DNA of 64,000 bases. Origin: Halothiobacillus neapolitanus c2 (lineage in GTDB: Bacteria > Pseudomonadota > Gammaproteobacteria > Halothiobacillales > Halothiobacillaceae). Below are positions 39,005 to 47,661 of the stretch, piece by piece (the first letter of the stretch is position 1; the number at the start of each line of letters is the position of its first letter). Position numbers and translations under genes: made by a program. Location: assembly GCF_000024765.1 (NCBI RefSeq), contig NC_013422.1, positions 2,065,501 to 2,129,500 on the forward strand. The letters run 5' to 3'. The notes beneath the pieces are model-generated. The model saw only the letters and a list, made by a program, of their open reading frames with translations, had not been told where the DNA came from and searched no databases.

Positions 39005-39862
39005 TCAAAAATGAGACAAACAGGTTGCCTTATACAGCCGAAGCCCGTCTCTCGTCGCCGCCACATCATGGACCCGAACAATGTCCGCCCCGCGCTCCAT
39101 TGCCATCACAGCGAGCACGACGCTTCCAACCACCCTATCGGAAACAGCTCGCCCCGTCACCTCGCCGATCATTCTCTTTCGCGAAAGTCCGACAAGGATG
39201 GGCATATTTCTGGATTGAAATTGCCCCAACTGAGCAAGAAGTTCGAAGTTCTGCTCGGTAGTTTTCGCAAAACCGAAGCCCGGATCAAGCATCAGATGGG
39301 ACCGAGGAATACCCGCAGCGATGGCAGCCTTCACCCGCTCATCCAGTTCCGCCAGCACATCTGGCACCAGATTTTCGTACTGGCACAGACTCGCCATCGT
39401 CGATGGCTCACCCCGCATATGCATCAAGCACACCATGGCACCCGAAGCCTGTACGGCTTGCCGCGCCGCCTCCAGCGCCCCCGGACGAACCAACGCCCGC
39501 ACGTCATTGATAATGGATGCACCCGCATTTGTCGCAGCGAGCATAACCTCAGGCTGACTGGTATCGATCGAAACAGGCAGATCGAAACGCGCCCTGATGG
39601 CCTCGATCACCGGCACGACTCGATCGAGTTCTTGCTCGACTCCGACCTCTGCGGCACCGGGGCGTGTCGACTCGCCGCCCACATCAAGGATATCGGCTCC
39701 ATCTGCCAGCAAGGTCGCAACAACGTCGACCACCTTATCGATATCGATTTTCTCGTGTCGAAAAAAAACACCCCCGTCCGAAAAGGAGTCAGGAGTGATA
39801 TTCAAAATCGCCATGATTCGTGGCGACTTATGGGGAAGCCGCGACACAATCGAACCCCGCAC
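39005..39862 (-). CDS. folP: Dihydropteroate synthase
   Basis: 285 aa if the GTG at 39862 is the start; this gives the usual pre-segment before ILNITPDSFSDGG (residues 19-31), and it lies 7 bases after ftsH. The longer frame would overlap ftsH. DVGGESTRPGA, the SIDTSQP strand and LDPGFGFAKTTEQN are the pterin and phosphate binding motifs. It joins p-aminobenzoate and 6-hydroxymethyl-dihydropterin pyrophosphate in folate synthesis and is the sulfonamide target. It follows ftsH as in E. coli. Confidence 0.93.
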   Translation of the reverse strand: MRGSIVSRLPHKSPRIMAILNITPDSFSDGGVFFRHEKIDIDKVVDVVATLLADGADILDVGGESTRPGAAEVGVEQELDRVVPVIEAIRARFDLPVSIDTSQPEVMLAATNAGASIINDVRALVRPGALEAARQAVQASGAMVCLMHMRGEPSTMASLCQYENLVPDVLAELDERVKAAIAAGIPRSHLMLDPGFGFAKTTEQNFELLAQLGQFQSRNMPILVGLSRKRMIGEVTGRAVSDRVVGSVVLAVMAMERGADIVRVHDVAATRDGLRLYKATCLSHF

Positions 39863-39869
39863 GGAAATA

Positions 39870-41837
39870 TCAGTGCTGGTTAGCCGGACCACCAACCGTA
39901 TCCGACGGTGGTGCGGGTTTTTCCGCAGGTGGAGATGCCTCTTCAGGCTGCTTAGTCTCAGACACCGTCTCCCCGCTTGCTGGGGGCGTCTTGCTGCCTG
40001 AATCAGAGCCTGCACCCCAGTCAGCAGGATCTCGAACCGGTCGACGCGCCATTAGATCATCAATCTGAGCCACGTCGATCGTTTCGTACTTCATCAGGGC
40101 ATCAGCCATGGCATGCAGAATGTCGATGTTGTCGGTCAACAACTGGTGGCATCGCTCGTAGTTGCGATCAATCACGAGTCGCATTTCGGCGTCGATCACA
40201 CTGGCGGTGTTATCGGAAATATTACCCCCCGGCACCGACCGGCCGAACATGGCGTCGCCGTCCTCTTCGGAATAGGCGAGCGTACCGAGTTTGTCCGACA
40301 TACCCCATTTGGTGACCATGTTGCGGGCAATTTCGGTCGCACGCTCAATGTCATTCGATGCCCCGGTGGTGACCGCTTCCGCGCCAAAAATCAGCTCTTC
40401 AGCAATCCGCCCGCCAAACAGGCTGGAAATATTGGATTCGAGCTTGCGCTTGGAGTAACTGTAGCGATCTTCATCCGGCAGGAACATGGTGACACCCAAC
40501 GCACGACCGCGCGGGATGATGGAAACCTTGTACACCGGATCATGTTCCGGCACCAAACGACCAACAATCGCATGCCCCGCCTCATGATAGGCAGTCAGTT
40601 TCTTCTCGGCTTCGCTCATCACCATGGATTTGCGCTCGGCGCCCATGATGATCTTGTCTTTGGCGCGCTCAAGATCAGCCATGACCACTTCGGATTTGTT
40701 CGCACGAGCGGCAAACAAGGCCGCCTCGTTCACCAGATTGGCGAGATCGGCACCGGAGAAACCCGGCGTACCCCGTGCAATCAGGTTGGGAACGATGTCG
40801 GCAGCAGCCGGCACCTTGCGCAGATGAACCTTGAGGATCTGCTCGCGACCACGCACGTCGGGCAGGCCAACCACAACCTGGCGGTCGAAACGACCCGGGC
40901 GCAGCAAGGCCTTGTCGAGCACGTCGGGGCGGTTGGTTGCCGCAATGATGATCACGCCTTCATTGCCTTCGAAGCCGTCCATCTCGACCAGCAACTGGTT
41001 CAGAGTCTGCTCGCGCTCGTCGTGGCCACCACCCATGCCGGAGCCACGGTGACGACCGACCGCGTCGATTTCATCGATAAAGATGATGCAAGGGGCCTGC
41101 TTTTTGGCCTGTTCGAACATGTCCCGAACACGGGAAGCACCCACACCGACAAACATTTCGACAAAATCGGAGCCCGAGATCGTGAAGAAGGGGACTTTCG
41201 CTTCGCCCGCCACCGCGCGCGCCAGCAAGGTTTTACCGGTACCTGGCGGGCCGACCATCAGCACGCCACGCGGCACCCGTCCACCCAGACGCTGGAACTT
41301 GCCCGGATCGCGCAGGAAGTCGACCAGTTCCACGACATCCTGCTTGGCCTCATCGGCACCGGCCACGTCGTTGAAGGTCACCTTGACCTGATCTTCACCT
41401 AACAGACGTGCTTTGGATTTGCCGAAACTCATGGCGCCACGGCCACCACCGCCCTGCATCTGACGCATGAAGAAAATCCAGATACCGATCAGCAACAGGA
41501 ACGGGAACCACTGGATGAAAATTGTCATCAACAAGGAAGGGCGTTCTGGCGGCACGGCATTGATTTTGACGTTATTGCTCAACAGGTCACCGACCATCGC
41601 ACGATTATCCGTTTCCGGGCTGTAAGTCTGGAAAGCGGCACCCGAGCTGGTTTTGCCGGTAATGGTCTTGCCTTCGATAATGACCGAATCGATGCTTCCA
41701 CCCTTCACATCACTCAAAAACTGCGAATAGCTCATCGGTTGAGTCGCCGTCGAGCGAGAGCTGAAACTGTTGAACACGGTCATCAAAACAACCGCGATCA
41801 CCACCCAGACGAGAATATTTTTCGTTAAATCGTTCAA
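39870..41837 (-). CDS. ftsH: ATP-dependent zinc metalloprotease FtsH
   Basis: 655 aa from a TTG at 41837 (GTG at 41840 is the alternative; AGAGG fits the TTG better). Two membrane helices bracket a periplasmic loop, then an AAA+ domain with Walker A GPPGTGKT (about residues 198-205), [11 protein letters not shown] and the SRH region, then the zinc site H418EAGH422. The C-terminal tail is Pro/Ser/Glu-rich. It degrades membrane and unstable cytosolic proteins. rlmE lies upstream on the same strand after a 60-base spacer. Confidence 0.96.
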   Translation of the reverse strand: MNDLTKNILVWVVIAVVLMTVFNSFSSRSTATQPMSYSQFLSDVKGGSIDSVIIEGKTITGKTSSGAAFQTYSPETDNRAMVGDLLSNNVKINAVPPERPSLLMTIFIQWFPFLLLIGIWIFFMRQMQGGGGRGAMSFGKSKARLLGEDQVKVTFNDVAGADEAKQDVVELVDFLRDPGKFQRLGGRVPRGVLMVGPPGTGKTLLARAVAGEAKVPFFTISGSDFVEMFVGVGASRVRDMFEQAKKQAPCIIFIDEIDAVGRHRGSGMGGGHDEREQTLNQLLVEMDGFEGNEGVIIIAATNRPDVLDKALLRPGRFDRQVVVGLPDVRGREQILKVHLRKVPAAADIVPNLIARGTPGFSGADLANLVNEAALFAARANKSEVVMADLERAKDKIIMGAERKSMVMSEAEKKLTAYHEAGHAIVGRLVPEHDPVYKVSIIPRGRALGVTMFLPDEDRYSYSKRKLESNISSLFGGRIAEELIFGAEAVTTGASNDIERATEIARNMVTKWGMSDKLGTLAYSEEDGDAMFGRSVPGGNISDNTASVIDAEMRLVIDRNYERCHQLLTDNIDILHAMADALMKYETIDVAQIDDLMARRPVRDPADWGAGSDSGSKTPPASGETVSETKQPEEASPPAEKPAPPSDTVGGPANQH

Positions 41838-41897
41838 CACGCCACCTCTGCTCCAAATTGACGGGCAGCCATACCCCGACAAGTAAAATTTATAGCC

Positions 41898-42527
41898 TTA
41901 ACCATATACCACGCGCTTGCCGCGCGCCACCAAATACACTTCACGCGAGCGCGGACGGGATGCCTTGGGCTTACGCACCACGACACTTTTGAAGGCGCTC
42001 CGGGCATTCTTCATGAGCGCATCAAAACCTTCTCCCTGAAATACTTTAGTCACAAATGCCCCCTCGGGCTTGAGCATGTGATGACAAAAATCCAAAGCGA
42101 GTTCCGCCAGATACATCGCACGCGGGATATCGACGGTTTCAACACCGCTCATGTTCGGCGCCATATCAGAAATCACAAGATCGACCGGCGCATCACCGAG
42201 CAACGCGGTCAAATGCGCCAGCACTTCTTCCGAGGAAAAGTCACCCTGAATTACCGTTGTATGGGCAAAATGATCCATAGGCAAGAGGTCGAGCGCAAAA
42301 ATATGCCCCCGATCGCCCACGACCTGCGCGGCATATTGCGTCCACCCACCCGGCGCAGCACCAAGATCAACCACACGTTGCCCCGGTTTCAAGAAACGGT
42401 CCCGTTCGTTGAGCTCCATGAGCTTGTATACGGCGCGCGAGCGATAACCCTCCCGCTTGGCACGCAGGACAAATTCGTCACGAAAGTGTTCAGCCAGCCA
42501 ACGTTGGCTGCTATTAGACCGGGCCAT
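41898..42527 (-). CDS. rlmE: 23S rRNA 2'-O-methyltransferase RlmE (FtsJ)
   Basis: 209 aa. A SAM-binding [10 protein letters not shown] starts near residue 53, the K-D-K-E catalytic tetrad is suggested by Lys35 ([10 protein letters not shown]), an Asp in SDMAPNMSG, the Lys in VTKVFQGEG and a Glu in [10 protein letters not shown]. It methylates U2552 of 23S rRNA in the A-loop. In E. coli rlmE precedes ftsH and is divergent from yhbY; here two copper genes stand between yhbY and rlmE. Confidence 0.96.
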   Translation of the reverse strand: MARSNSSQRWLAEHFRDEFVLRAKREGYRSRAVYKLMELNERDRFLKPGQRVVDLGAAPGGWTQYAAQVVGDRGHIFALDLLPMDHFAHTTVIQGDFSSEEVLAHLTALLGDAPVDLVISDMAPNMSGVETVDIPRAMYLAELALDFCHHMLKPEGAFVTKVFQGEGFDALMKNARSAFKSVVVRKPKASRPRSREVYLVARGKRVVYG

Positions 42528-42598
42528 AGGCTCCCCTGATCGTCGATTAATCGGGCATTATCGCTCGAAGCGAGGCATTCACCAAACCGGAAGGCAAG

Positions 42599-42626
42599 AA
42601 AAAACCGGCCATCAAAACCGGTTTTT
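42599..42626 (-). terminator. Bidirectional-type terminator after the PCuAC gene
   Basis: AAAACCGG and CCGGTTTT arms flank a CCATCAA loop; on the minus strand it is followed by TTTTTTC. It lies about 33 bases past the PCuAC stop and before rlmE. Confidence 0.8.
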
Positions 42627-42658
42627 ACGTTACCTCGACCGCTTCTGGTCAAGACTGA

Positions 42659-43102
42659 TCAGTGCTTCATCATACCGGACATCGCAGACCGTTTTTTCAC
42701 GGGCACGCTGACCGTTTCATGCGAGCCATCGGCAAACGTGAGTGTAACCGGCAGCGAGTCGCCCGCTTGCAGCCGTTTTTCAGGCTGGATCAGCATGATG
42801 TGATAACCACCGGGAGCCAATCTCGTTTCACCGTGGGCCGGCACAACGATCTCTTTTTGCTCGATCATTTTATGCATGCCATTAACTTCGATCGACTGGT
42901 GCAACTGGACAAGTTTGAAGCCGGGCGCCTCCGCTTTGACCAATGCCTCCGGCTTGTCGGTCTGGTTGATCATGTTGAGAAAAACCGCGCTCGCCATTGC
43001 CCCCGGAGGTTGCTCGGGAATCCAGGCATCGGTAATCACGGGCGCCGCAAATGCACCGCTACTCATCACCATAAACAGAGAACCCACGAACACTCGTTTC
43101 AT
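42659..43102 (-). CDS. Periplasmic copper chaperone PCuAC
   Basis: 147 aa with a signal peptide (about residues 1-20, cleaved near AFAA). The copper-binding pattern H-x10-M-x21-H-x-M is exact: His68, Met79, His101, Met103. The family delivers Cu(I) to the CuA or CuB site of cytochrome oxidase together with a Sco protein. It is the downstream partner of the sco gene, which ends four bases into it. Confidence 0.92.
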   Translation of the reverse strand: MKRVFVGSLFMVMSSGAFAAPVITDAWIPEQPPGAMASAVFLNMINQTDKPEALVKAEAPGFKLVQLHQSIEVNGMHKMIEQKEIVVPAHGETRLAPGGYHIMLIQPEKRLQAGDSLPVTLTFADGSHETVSVPVKKRSAMSGMMKH

Positions 43103-43827
43103 TGCACCACCTCTTTGAAAAATCGAACCAAAGCCTGATCCATCGCCGCCGGATCATGCGGTGATGGCAAAATGGCGACCATCTTGCCATCAGGGGAAAT
43201 CAACCGGTACGCGGTATCGTGATCAATTTCATAACTTGCGTCACCGGGATTATGCGCCGAGATTCGGTAGCCCGCCTTCATCGGTTTGGTGACCTTATCG
43301 ATCATCGACCGCGCGCCCGTCATACCAATAAACTGCTTATCGAAATAATGAACGTACTCATTGATCCGCTTGGGCGTATCCCGCTCGGGATCCACGGACA
43401 GAAACACAATCTGCCATTTCACGCCGGGCAATGACTGCTGTAACTTCGGCAACAACCCCGCCAAAGCGGTCAACTCGGTCGGGCACACATCGGGACAAAA
43501 GGTATAACCAATATAAAACAGCGTCCAATGCCCCTTGAATAACTCTGGCGTCTTGACCAGCCCGTTTGCCGTCATGAATTCGGCAGGCGGCACGCTGATG
43601 GGCGATTTCAGCGAACGCATCACCAGCAAATCCTTCGGCTCGAAAGCGGACAGCCGCTGAATATTGACTGCACGCTCATTGATCGAGCCAGTCTGACTCT
43701 GGTCGCCACAAGCAGAAATTCCGAGCGAGACGAATGCGCCCAAGGCCAGCAGCGCCAGAACACGCACCAACATCAGCGACACATGCGGGAATCGACGGCC
43801 ATAACGAGCATGCGACATGAAATGCAC
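43099..43827 (-). CDS. Sco1/SenC-type copper protein (lipoprotein)
   Basis: 242 aa (or 239 aa from the fourth codon ATG). A membrane-signal helix ends in a lipobox ISAC with Cys40, so it is probably anchored to a membrane in the periplasm. CxxxC (Cys111, Cys115 in FCPDVC) and the copper-binding His203 in IDHDTAYRL are the conserved Sco residues. It helps metallate CuA of cytochrome c oxidase or keeps it reduced. It forms a two-gene unit with PCuAC. Confidence 0.93.
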   Translation of the reverse strand: MHFMSHARYGRRFPHVSLMLVRVLALLALGAFVSLGISACGDQSQTGSINERAVNIQRLSAFEPKDLLVMRSLKSPISVPPAEFMTANGLVKTPELFKGHWTLFYIGYTFCPDVCPTELTALAGLLPKLQQSLPGVKWQIVFLSVDPERDTPKRINEYVHYFDKQFIGMTGARSMIDKVTKPMKAGYRISAHNPGDASYEIDHDTAYRLISPDGKMVAILPSPHDPAAMDQALVRFFKEVVQ

Positions 43828-43937
43828 CTTTCAAAATTATTGTTCCATCACCGCAGCCATGCTTCCACCACGCCGGGAATCGATTGGTTAAAAATGATTA
43901 AACCGTTAATATGCCTGTCGTTGGGCACCAGTCACAA

Positions 43938-43953
43938 TGTGTGATTTCACACA
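43938..43953. promoter_or_regulatory. Perfect 16-bp palindrome in the sco/yhbY divergent spacer
   Basis: TGTGTGA-TT-TCACACA, an inverted repeat with a 2-base centre, about 110 bases from the sco start and 82 from yhbY. It looks like a dimeric repressor or activator site. It is not the standard CRP site, whose arms are six bases apart. Which gene it controls is unknown. Confidence 0.45.
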
Positions 43954-44034
43954 CTTCCTTCTTGGCTGCTTCCATTTGGTTCTTTATGTCTTCGGTATGC
44001 CGATACCGCCCCATTTCTCACCAGCAAGATCAGC

Positions 44035-44355
44035 ATGGCTCTCACAAACAAACAAAAACAGTTTCTGCGCGCACAGGCCCACCACCTCAATCCTGTCGTA
44101 CTTCTTGGTCAACACGGGCTAACCGATGCCGTCATGGCTGAAATCGAGCTTGCACTGAGTATTCACGAGCTCATCAAAGTGCGCATCCCCGGCCAGGATC
44201 GGGACGACAAGAAGAATATGATGCAGCAGATCGCCACCACGACCGGTTCCGAGTTGGTGCAGTCTGTAGGGCACATCGCCGTGTTTTACCGCCCCGATCC
44301 GGATGGTACGCGTTTGGCGCTACCCAAAGCCACCCCAGGAACCAACCGTCGTTAA
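44035..44355 (+). CDS. yhbY: YhbY/CRS1 family RNA-binding protein
   Basis: 106 aa; a small CRM domain with the GxxG-like GQHGLTDAVMAEIE loop (about residues 25-40) and IKVRIPGQDRDDKK. It binds pre-50S ribosomal particles. The length is typical. It is divergent from the sco gene, replacing the usual partner rlmE at this boundary. Confidence 0.93.
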   Translation: MALTNKQKQFLRAQAHHLNPVVLLGQHGLTDAVMAEIELALSIHELIKVRIPGQDRDDKKNMMQQIATTTGSELVQSVGHIAVFYRPDPDGTRLALPKATPGTNRR

Positions 44356-44373
44356 CGGGTTTTAACTAAAACC

Positions 44374-45057
44374 ATGATTCTGCCTTTTCTGAGCGAAGGT
44401 GAACATGCGGATCCCGACGACTTTCCACCAGTACACCGGGCACTCACGGAACCCAATGGATTACTGGCGGTAGGGGGCGATTTAACTTTATCCCGCATGA
44501 TCTGCGCCTACAAACGCGGCATTTTCCCCTGGTTTGGCGCAGGCGATCCCGTGCTTTGGTGGTCGCCCGATCCGCGTACGGTACTGACACCCACCGGCTT
44601 TCACCTTTCCCGCTCACTTGCCAAATGGCGCCGCCAGCAACGTTACCGAATTTCGGTGAATGAAGCCTTCGCGGACGTGGTTGCTGGCTGTGCTGCTCCA
44701 CGATCAGATCAGGACGGTACTTGGATCGTGCCGGACATGTTCAAGCTGTTCATCGAATTGCATCAGGCAGGACACGGGTATTCCATCGAGATATGGGATG
44801 GCACGCAACTGGTCGGCGGCCTATTCGGTGCTAAATTCGGCCGCGCTGCGTTCGGTGAGTCCATGTTCAGCCGGGTACCGAATGCATCCAAACTCGCCCT
44901 GGCGGCGATCCTCATCGATCAGAGTTGGGGGGAGGTCGACTTTCTCGATTGCCAATTCACAACCACGCACCTGCTCAGCCTGGGTGCGGAAGAATGGTCG
45001 CGAAGCCTGTTCATCCACCGTCTGAACCGGAGCATGACGCCGCAAGATGACATTTGA
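44374..45057 (+). CDS. aat: Leucyl/phenylalanyl-tRNA--protein transferase
   Basis: 227 aa. The motifs FPPVHRALTEPNGLLAVGGDL, GIFPWFGAGDPVLWWSPDPR and GGLFGAKFGRAAFGESMFSR are unmistakable. It adds Leu or Phe from aminoacyl-tRNA to the N-terminus of proteins starting with Arg or Lys, marking them for ClpAP degradation. It follows yhbY after 18 bases and may share its transcript. The usual partners clpA and clpS are not nearby. Confidence 0.97.
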   Translation: MILPFLSEGEHADPDDFPPVHRALTEPNGLLAVGGDLTLSRMICAYKRGIFPWFGAGDPVLWWSPDPRTVLTPTGFHLSRSLAKWRRQQRYRISVNEAFADVVAGCAAPRSDQDGTWIVPDMFKLFIELHQAGHGYSIEIWDGTQLVGGLFGAKFGRAAFGESMFSRVPNASKLALAAILIDQSWGEVDFLDCQFTTTHLLSLGAEEWSRSLFIHRLNRSMTPQDDI

Positions 45058-45122
45058 CGAAACCGGCGCCAGCCGCGATGATCAAGGTTCACGCCCCTGA
45101 ACACTGACCGAATGATACGCAC

Positions 45123-47123
45123 ATGACGATGCAACACGACACGATGGCCTCCTTACTCATTTTATTGATCATTTCGGTCGTCGCCGTGGTCGGGCTTCGT
45201 CGTTTGCGCCTGCCCGCAATCCTGGGTTATCTCTTCGTGGGCGTTGTCGCCGGCCCCTACAGCCTGGGCTGGATCGGCGATGTCAAAGACATTCACCTGA
45301 TCGCCGAATTCGGCGTGGTATTCCTGCTTTTCATGCTTGGGCTGGAGTTCTCGCTGCCGCGCCTGATCGCAATGCGCCGCGCGGTCATGGGCATGGGCGG
45401 CGCACAAGTTATCGCCACGGCCGTTGTGACCGGTGTCGCGGCCTGGCTGATGGGGTTTTCTCCTGCCGCCGCTTTCGTCCTGGCCGGAGTGCTGACGGTT
45501 TCTTCCACCGCCATCGTCATCAAGCAATTGGGTGAACAGCTGGAGCTCAACAGCCGTCACGGCAACAACGCGGTCGGGGTGCTGTTGTTTCAGGATCTGG
45601 CGGTCATCCCTTTTTTGATCATCATCCCTGTTCTGGGTGTGCAAGCCGGAGACGCGACGACCGCGCAACTGAGCCTGAAGATCGCCCTCACCATTGCGGC
45701 CGGCATCATCGCCGCTGCCGCCCTGTTTTTCGGCGGACGCTGGGTTCTGCGGCCACTGTTTCGGGAAATTGCGCGCGCCCGTTCCGCCGAGCTGTTTACC
45801 ATTGCCGTGCTTTTGGTGGCTCTGGGTGCGGGCTGGCTGACCAATCAGGTCGGATTATCTTACGAGCTGGGCACTTTTCTGGCGGGCATTGTGCTCTCCG
45901 AAACGCAATACAAGCATCAGATCGAAACGGATGTGCGGCCCTTCCGTGACGTACTGCTCGGCCTGTTTTTCATCACCATCGGCATGATGCTGAATGTGCG
46001 CGAACTACCGGACGTGTTTGTCTGGGTCCTGCTGCTGCTGGGGCTGCTGGTGGTGATCAAGACCAGCATCATCTTCGTGATCGGCCGGGCCATGGGCGAA
46101 GAACCGGGCGTTGCCTTGCGCACGGGATTGGTGCTGGCGCAAGGCGGCGAATTCGGGTTCGCCATGCTCGCGATCACCGCACCGGAAATCATGACCGACT
46201 ACCAACGGCAGATCGTGCTGGCAGTGGTTATTTTCTCGATGGTTTTGACACCAATCTTAATCAAAATCAACGGCTTGATTGCCAAACACATGGTGCCGAG
46301 TTATAAGAAAAACCGAGCAGAGCAGACCGAAGCGATTTCACAATTCACCAACGAGCTCAGTGGCCATGTGGTGATTTGCGGCTTTGGCCGCGTAGGCCAG
46401 AATGTCGCCCGGCTGCTGCAAAGCGAGGGATTTGAATACGCCGCCATCGAAATTGATCCGGATATCGTGCAACAGGCTCTGCAAGCTGGTCTGCCGGTGC
46501 ATTTTGGCAACTCCACCCACGCAGATATTCTCGAAGCGGCCGGCTTGAGCCGCGCGCGCGCCTTGGTTATTTCTCACCTCGACGACAGTGCGGCCATCAA
46601 GACGACCGAGGTGGCGCGCAGCCTGGTCGCAAAGATTCCGATCATGGTACGCGCCCGCACGGACGAGCAACTCGATCCCCTCTACGAAGCGGGTGCCACC
46701 GATGTCGTGGCCAGCATCTACGAGATGAGTCTGGTGCTCTCGGGCAATGTTTTACGTGCGCTGAACGTGCCGGTTTCCAAGGTCATCCGCCAGATTCAGG
46801 AAATCCGTCGGGAGAATTATGCACCTCTCAGGCACACCTATGCGGGCAACCGCGCTCGTGACAGCAACGATTTCATCCCGCTCGCGCCGCGGACCCTGCG
46901 CAACATTTCACTGGTTGAAGGTGCGTTCGCCATTGGTCGAACGCTAGAGGGCTGCCTGCCCAGCAATAAAACCATTGTGGTCGACGCCATTAATCGATCC
47001 GGGATTCGCGGCGAAACCCCGCAGAGCGATACTGTGCTGCAGCAAGGCGACACGCTCACGCTCTACGGCGCGCCCGAGGAGCTCGACAGCGCGGAACATT
47101 TCCTGCTCTCCGGCAGGGAGTGA
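45123..47123 (+). CDS. CPA2 family cation:proton antiporter, Kef/YbaL type
   Basis: 666 aa. About 12 membrane helices (residues 1-385) form the Na/H exchanger domain (LFMLGLEFSLPRL; FQDLAVIP; LAQGGEFGFAMLA). A cytoplasmic TrkA-N/RCK domain begins at GFGRVG (residues 420-425) and binds NAD(H) or a similar nucleotide, and a TrkA-C domain ends the protein. Such proteins exchange K+ or Na+ for protons and are often gated by metabolites. Which ion is not visible. It has its own start 65 bases after aat. Confidence 0.93.
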   Translation: MTMQHDTMASLLILLIISVVAVVGLRRLRLPAILGYLFVGVVAGPYSLGWIGDVKDIHLIAEFGVVFLLFMLGLEFSLPRLIAMRRAVMGMGGAQVIATAVVTGVAAWLMGFSPAAAFVLAGVLTVSSTAIVIKQLGEQLELNSRHGNNAVGVLLFQDLAVIPFLIIIPVLGVQAGDATTAQLSLKIALTIAAGIIAAAALFFGGRWVLRPLFREIARARSAELFTIAVLLVALGAGWLTNQVGLSYELGTFLAGIVLSETQYKHQIETDVRPFRDVLLGLFFITIGMMLNVRELPDVFVWVLLLLGLLVVIKTSIIFVIGRAMGEEPGVALRTGLVLAQGGEFGFAMLAITAPEIMTDYQRQIVLAVVIFSMVLTPILIKINGLIAKHMVPSYKKNRAEQTEAISQFTNELSGHVVICGFGRVGQNVARLLQSEGFEYAAIEIDPDIVQQALQAGLPVHFGNSTHADILEAAGLSRARALVISHLDDSAAIKTTEVARSLVAKIPIMVRARTDEQLDPLYEAGATDVVASIYEMSLVLSGNVLRALNVPVSKVIRQIQEIRRENYAPLRHTYAGNRARDSNDFIPLAPRTLRNISLVEGAFAIGRTLEGCLPSNKTIVVDAINRSGIRGETPQSDTVLQQGDTLTLYGAPEELDSAEHFLLSGRE

Positions 47124-47252
47124 ACGACCGAAAGGCAAACCCAAAATGAACACAAGCAAATGCACCATCAAGAAAAGAGTCGTATCATCGTGCAGTGGCA
47201 TTTGTGATTTCAGCCAGTTCAAATCGAGAAGGCCAGATCGAAGGAGTCAGTC

Positions 47253-47486
47253 ATGATTAATGTTCAACCAGCCTACACCAACACCCCCCTGGCGGATGGT
47301 GCACTGGACCTGACGGCTAATCAGAACCCGAATTTCAGCTCAGCCCAGACGCGCAACATGCCGGTGGAACCGCAGACACCCAACCGGGTCAGCAGCCCGG
47401 AGCAAGTAGCGGCGGCCATCAGCAACCCATCGCCCAATGACAAATCCACCGATTCGACCGGCACCCTGCTGGACGTTCGCGTCTGA
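47253..47486 (+). CDS. Small protein of unknown function
   Basis: 77 aa, preceded by an ideal ribosome site (AAGGAG, 6-7 bases before ATG). It is rich in Asn, Pro, Ser and Thr, without a signal peptide or membrane segment, and looks disordered with a short C-terminal end GTLLDVRV. I do not recognise a family. It lies alone between the antiporter and mfd. Its ribosome site and composition, unlike the random reverse frames of neighbours, favour a real gene. Confidence 0.6.
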   Translation: MINVQPAYTNTPLADGALDLTANQNPNFSSAQTRNMPVEPQTPNRVSSPEQVAAAISNPSPNDKSTDSTGTLLDVRV

Positions 47487-47661
47487 CGATTATTCAGACT
47501 GGAGCATCGCTTAACGTGTTCCGGTGTAACTCGGGATAACGCCGTTTCGGCCCAACTGTAACCGAATTTCGGCGCCATTCGACCCTGAATTGAACGACAA
47601 CGGGTGCGCATCGGCGCCAAATGGGCCACAATCCTGTTCGTTTATTTACTCGAAACTGATC

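Noticed and set aside
40113-41402. A 429-codon open frame antisense to ftsH
   Set aside because: It mirrors ftsH codons, shows no family motif and has no ribosome site; a shadow of a GC-biased gene.
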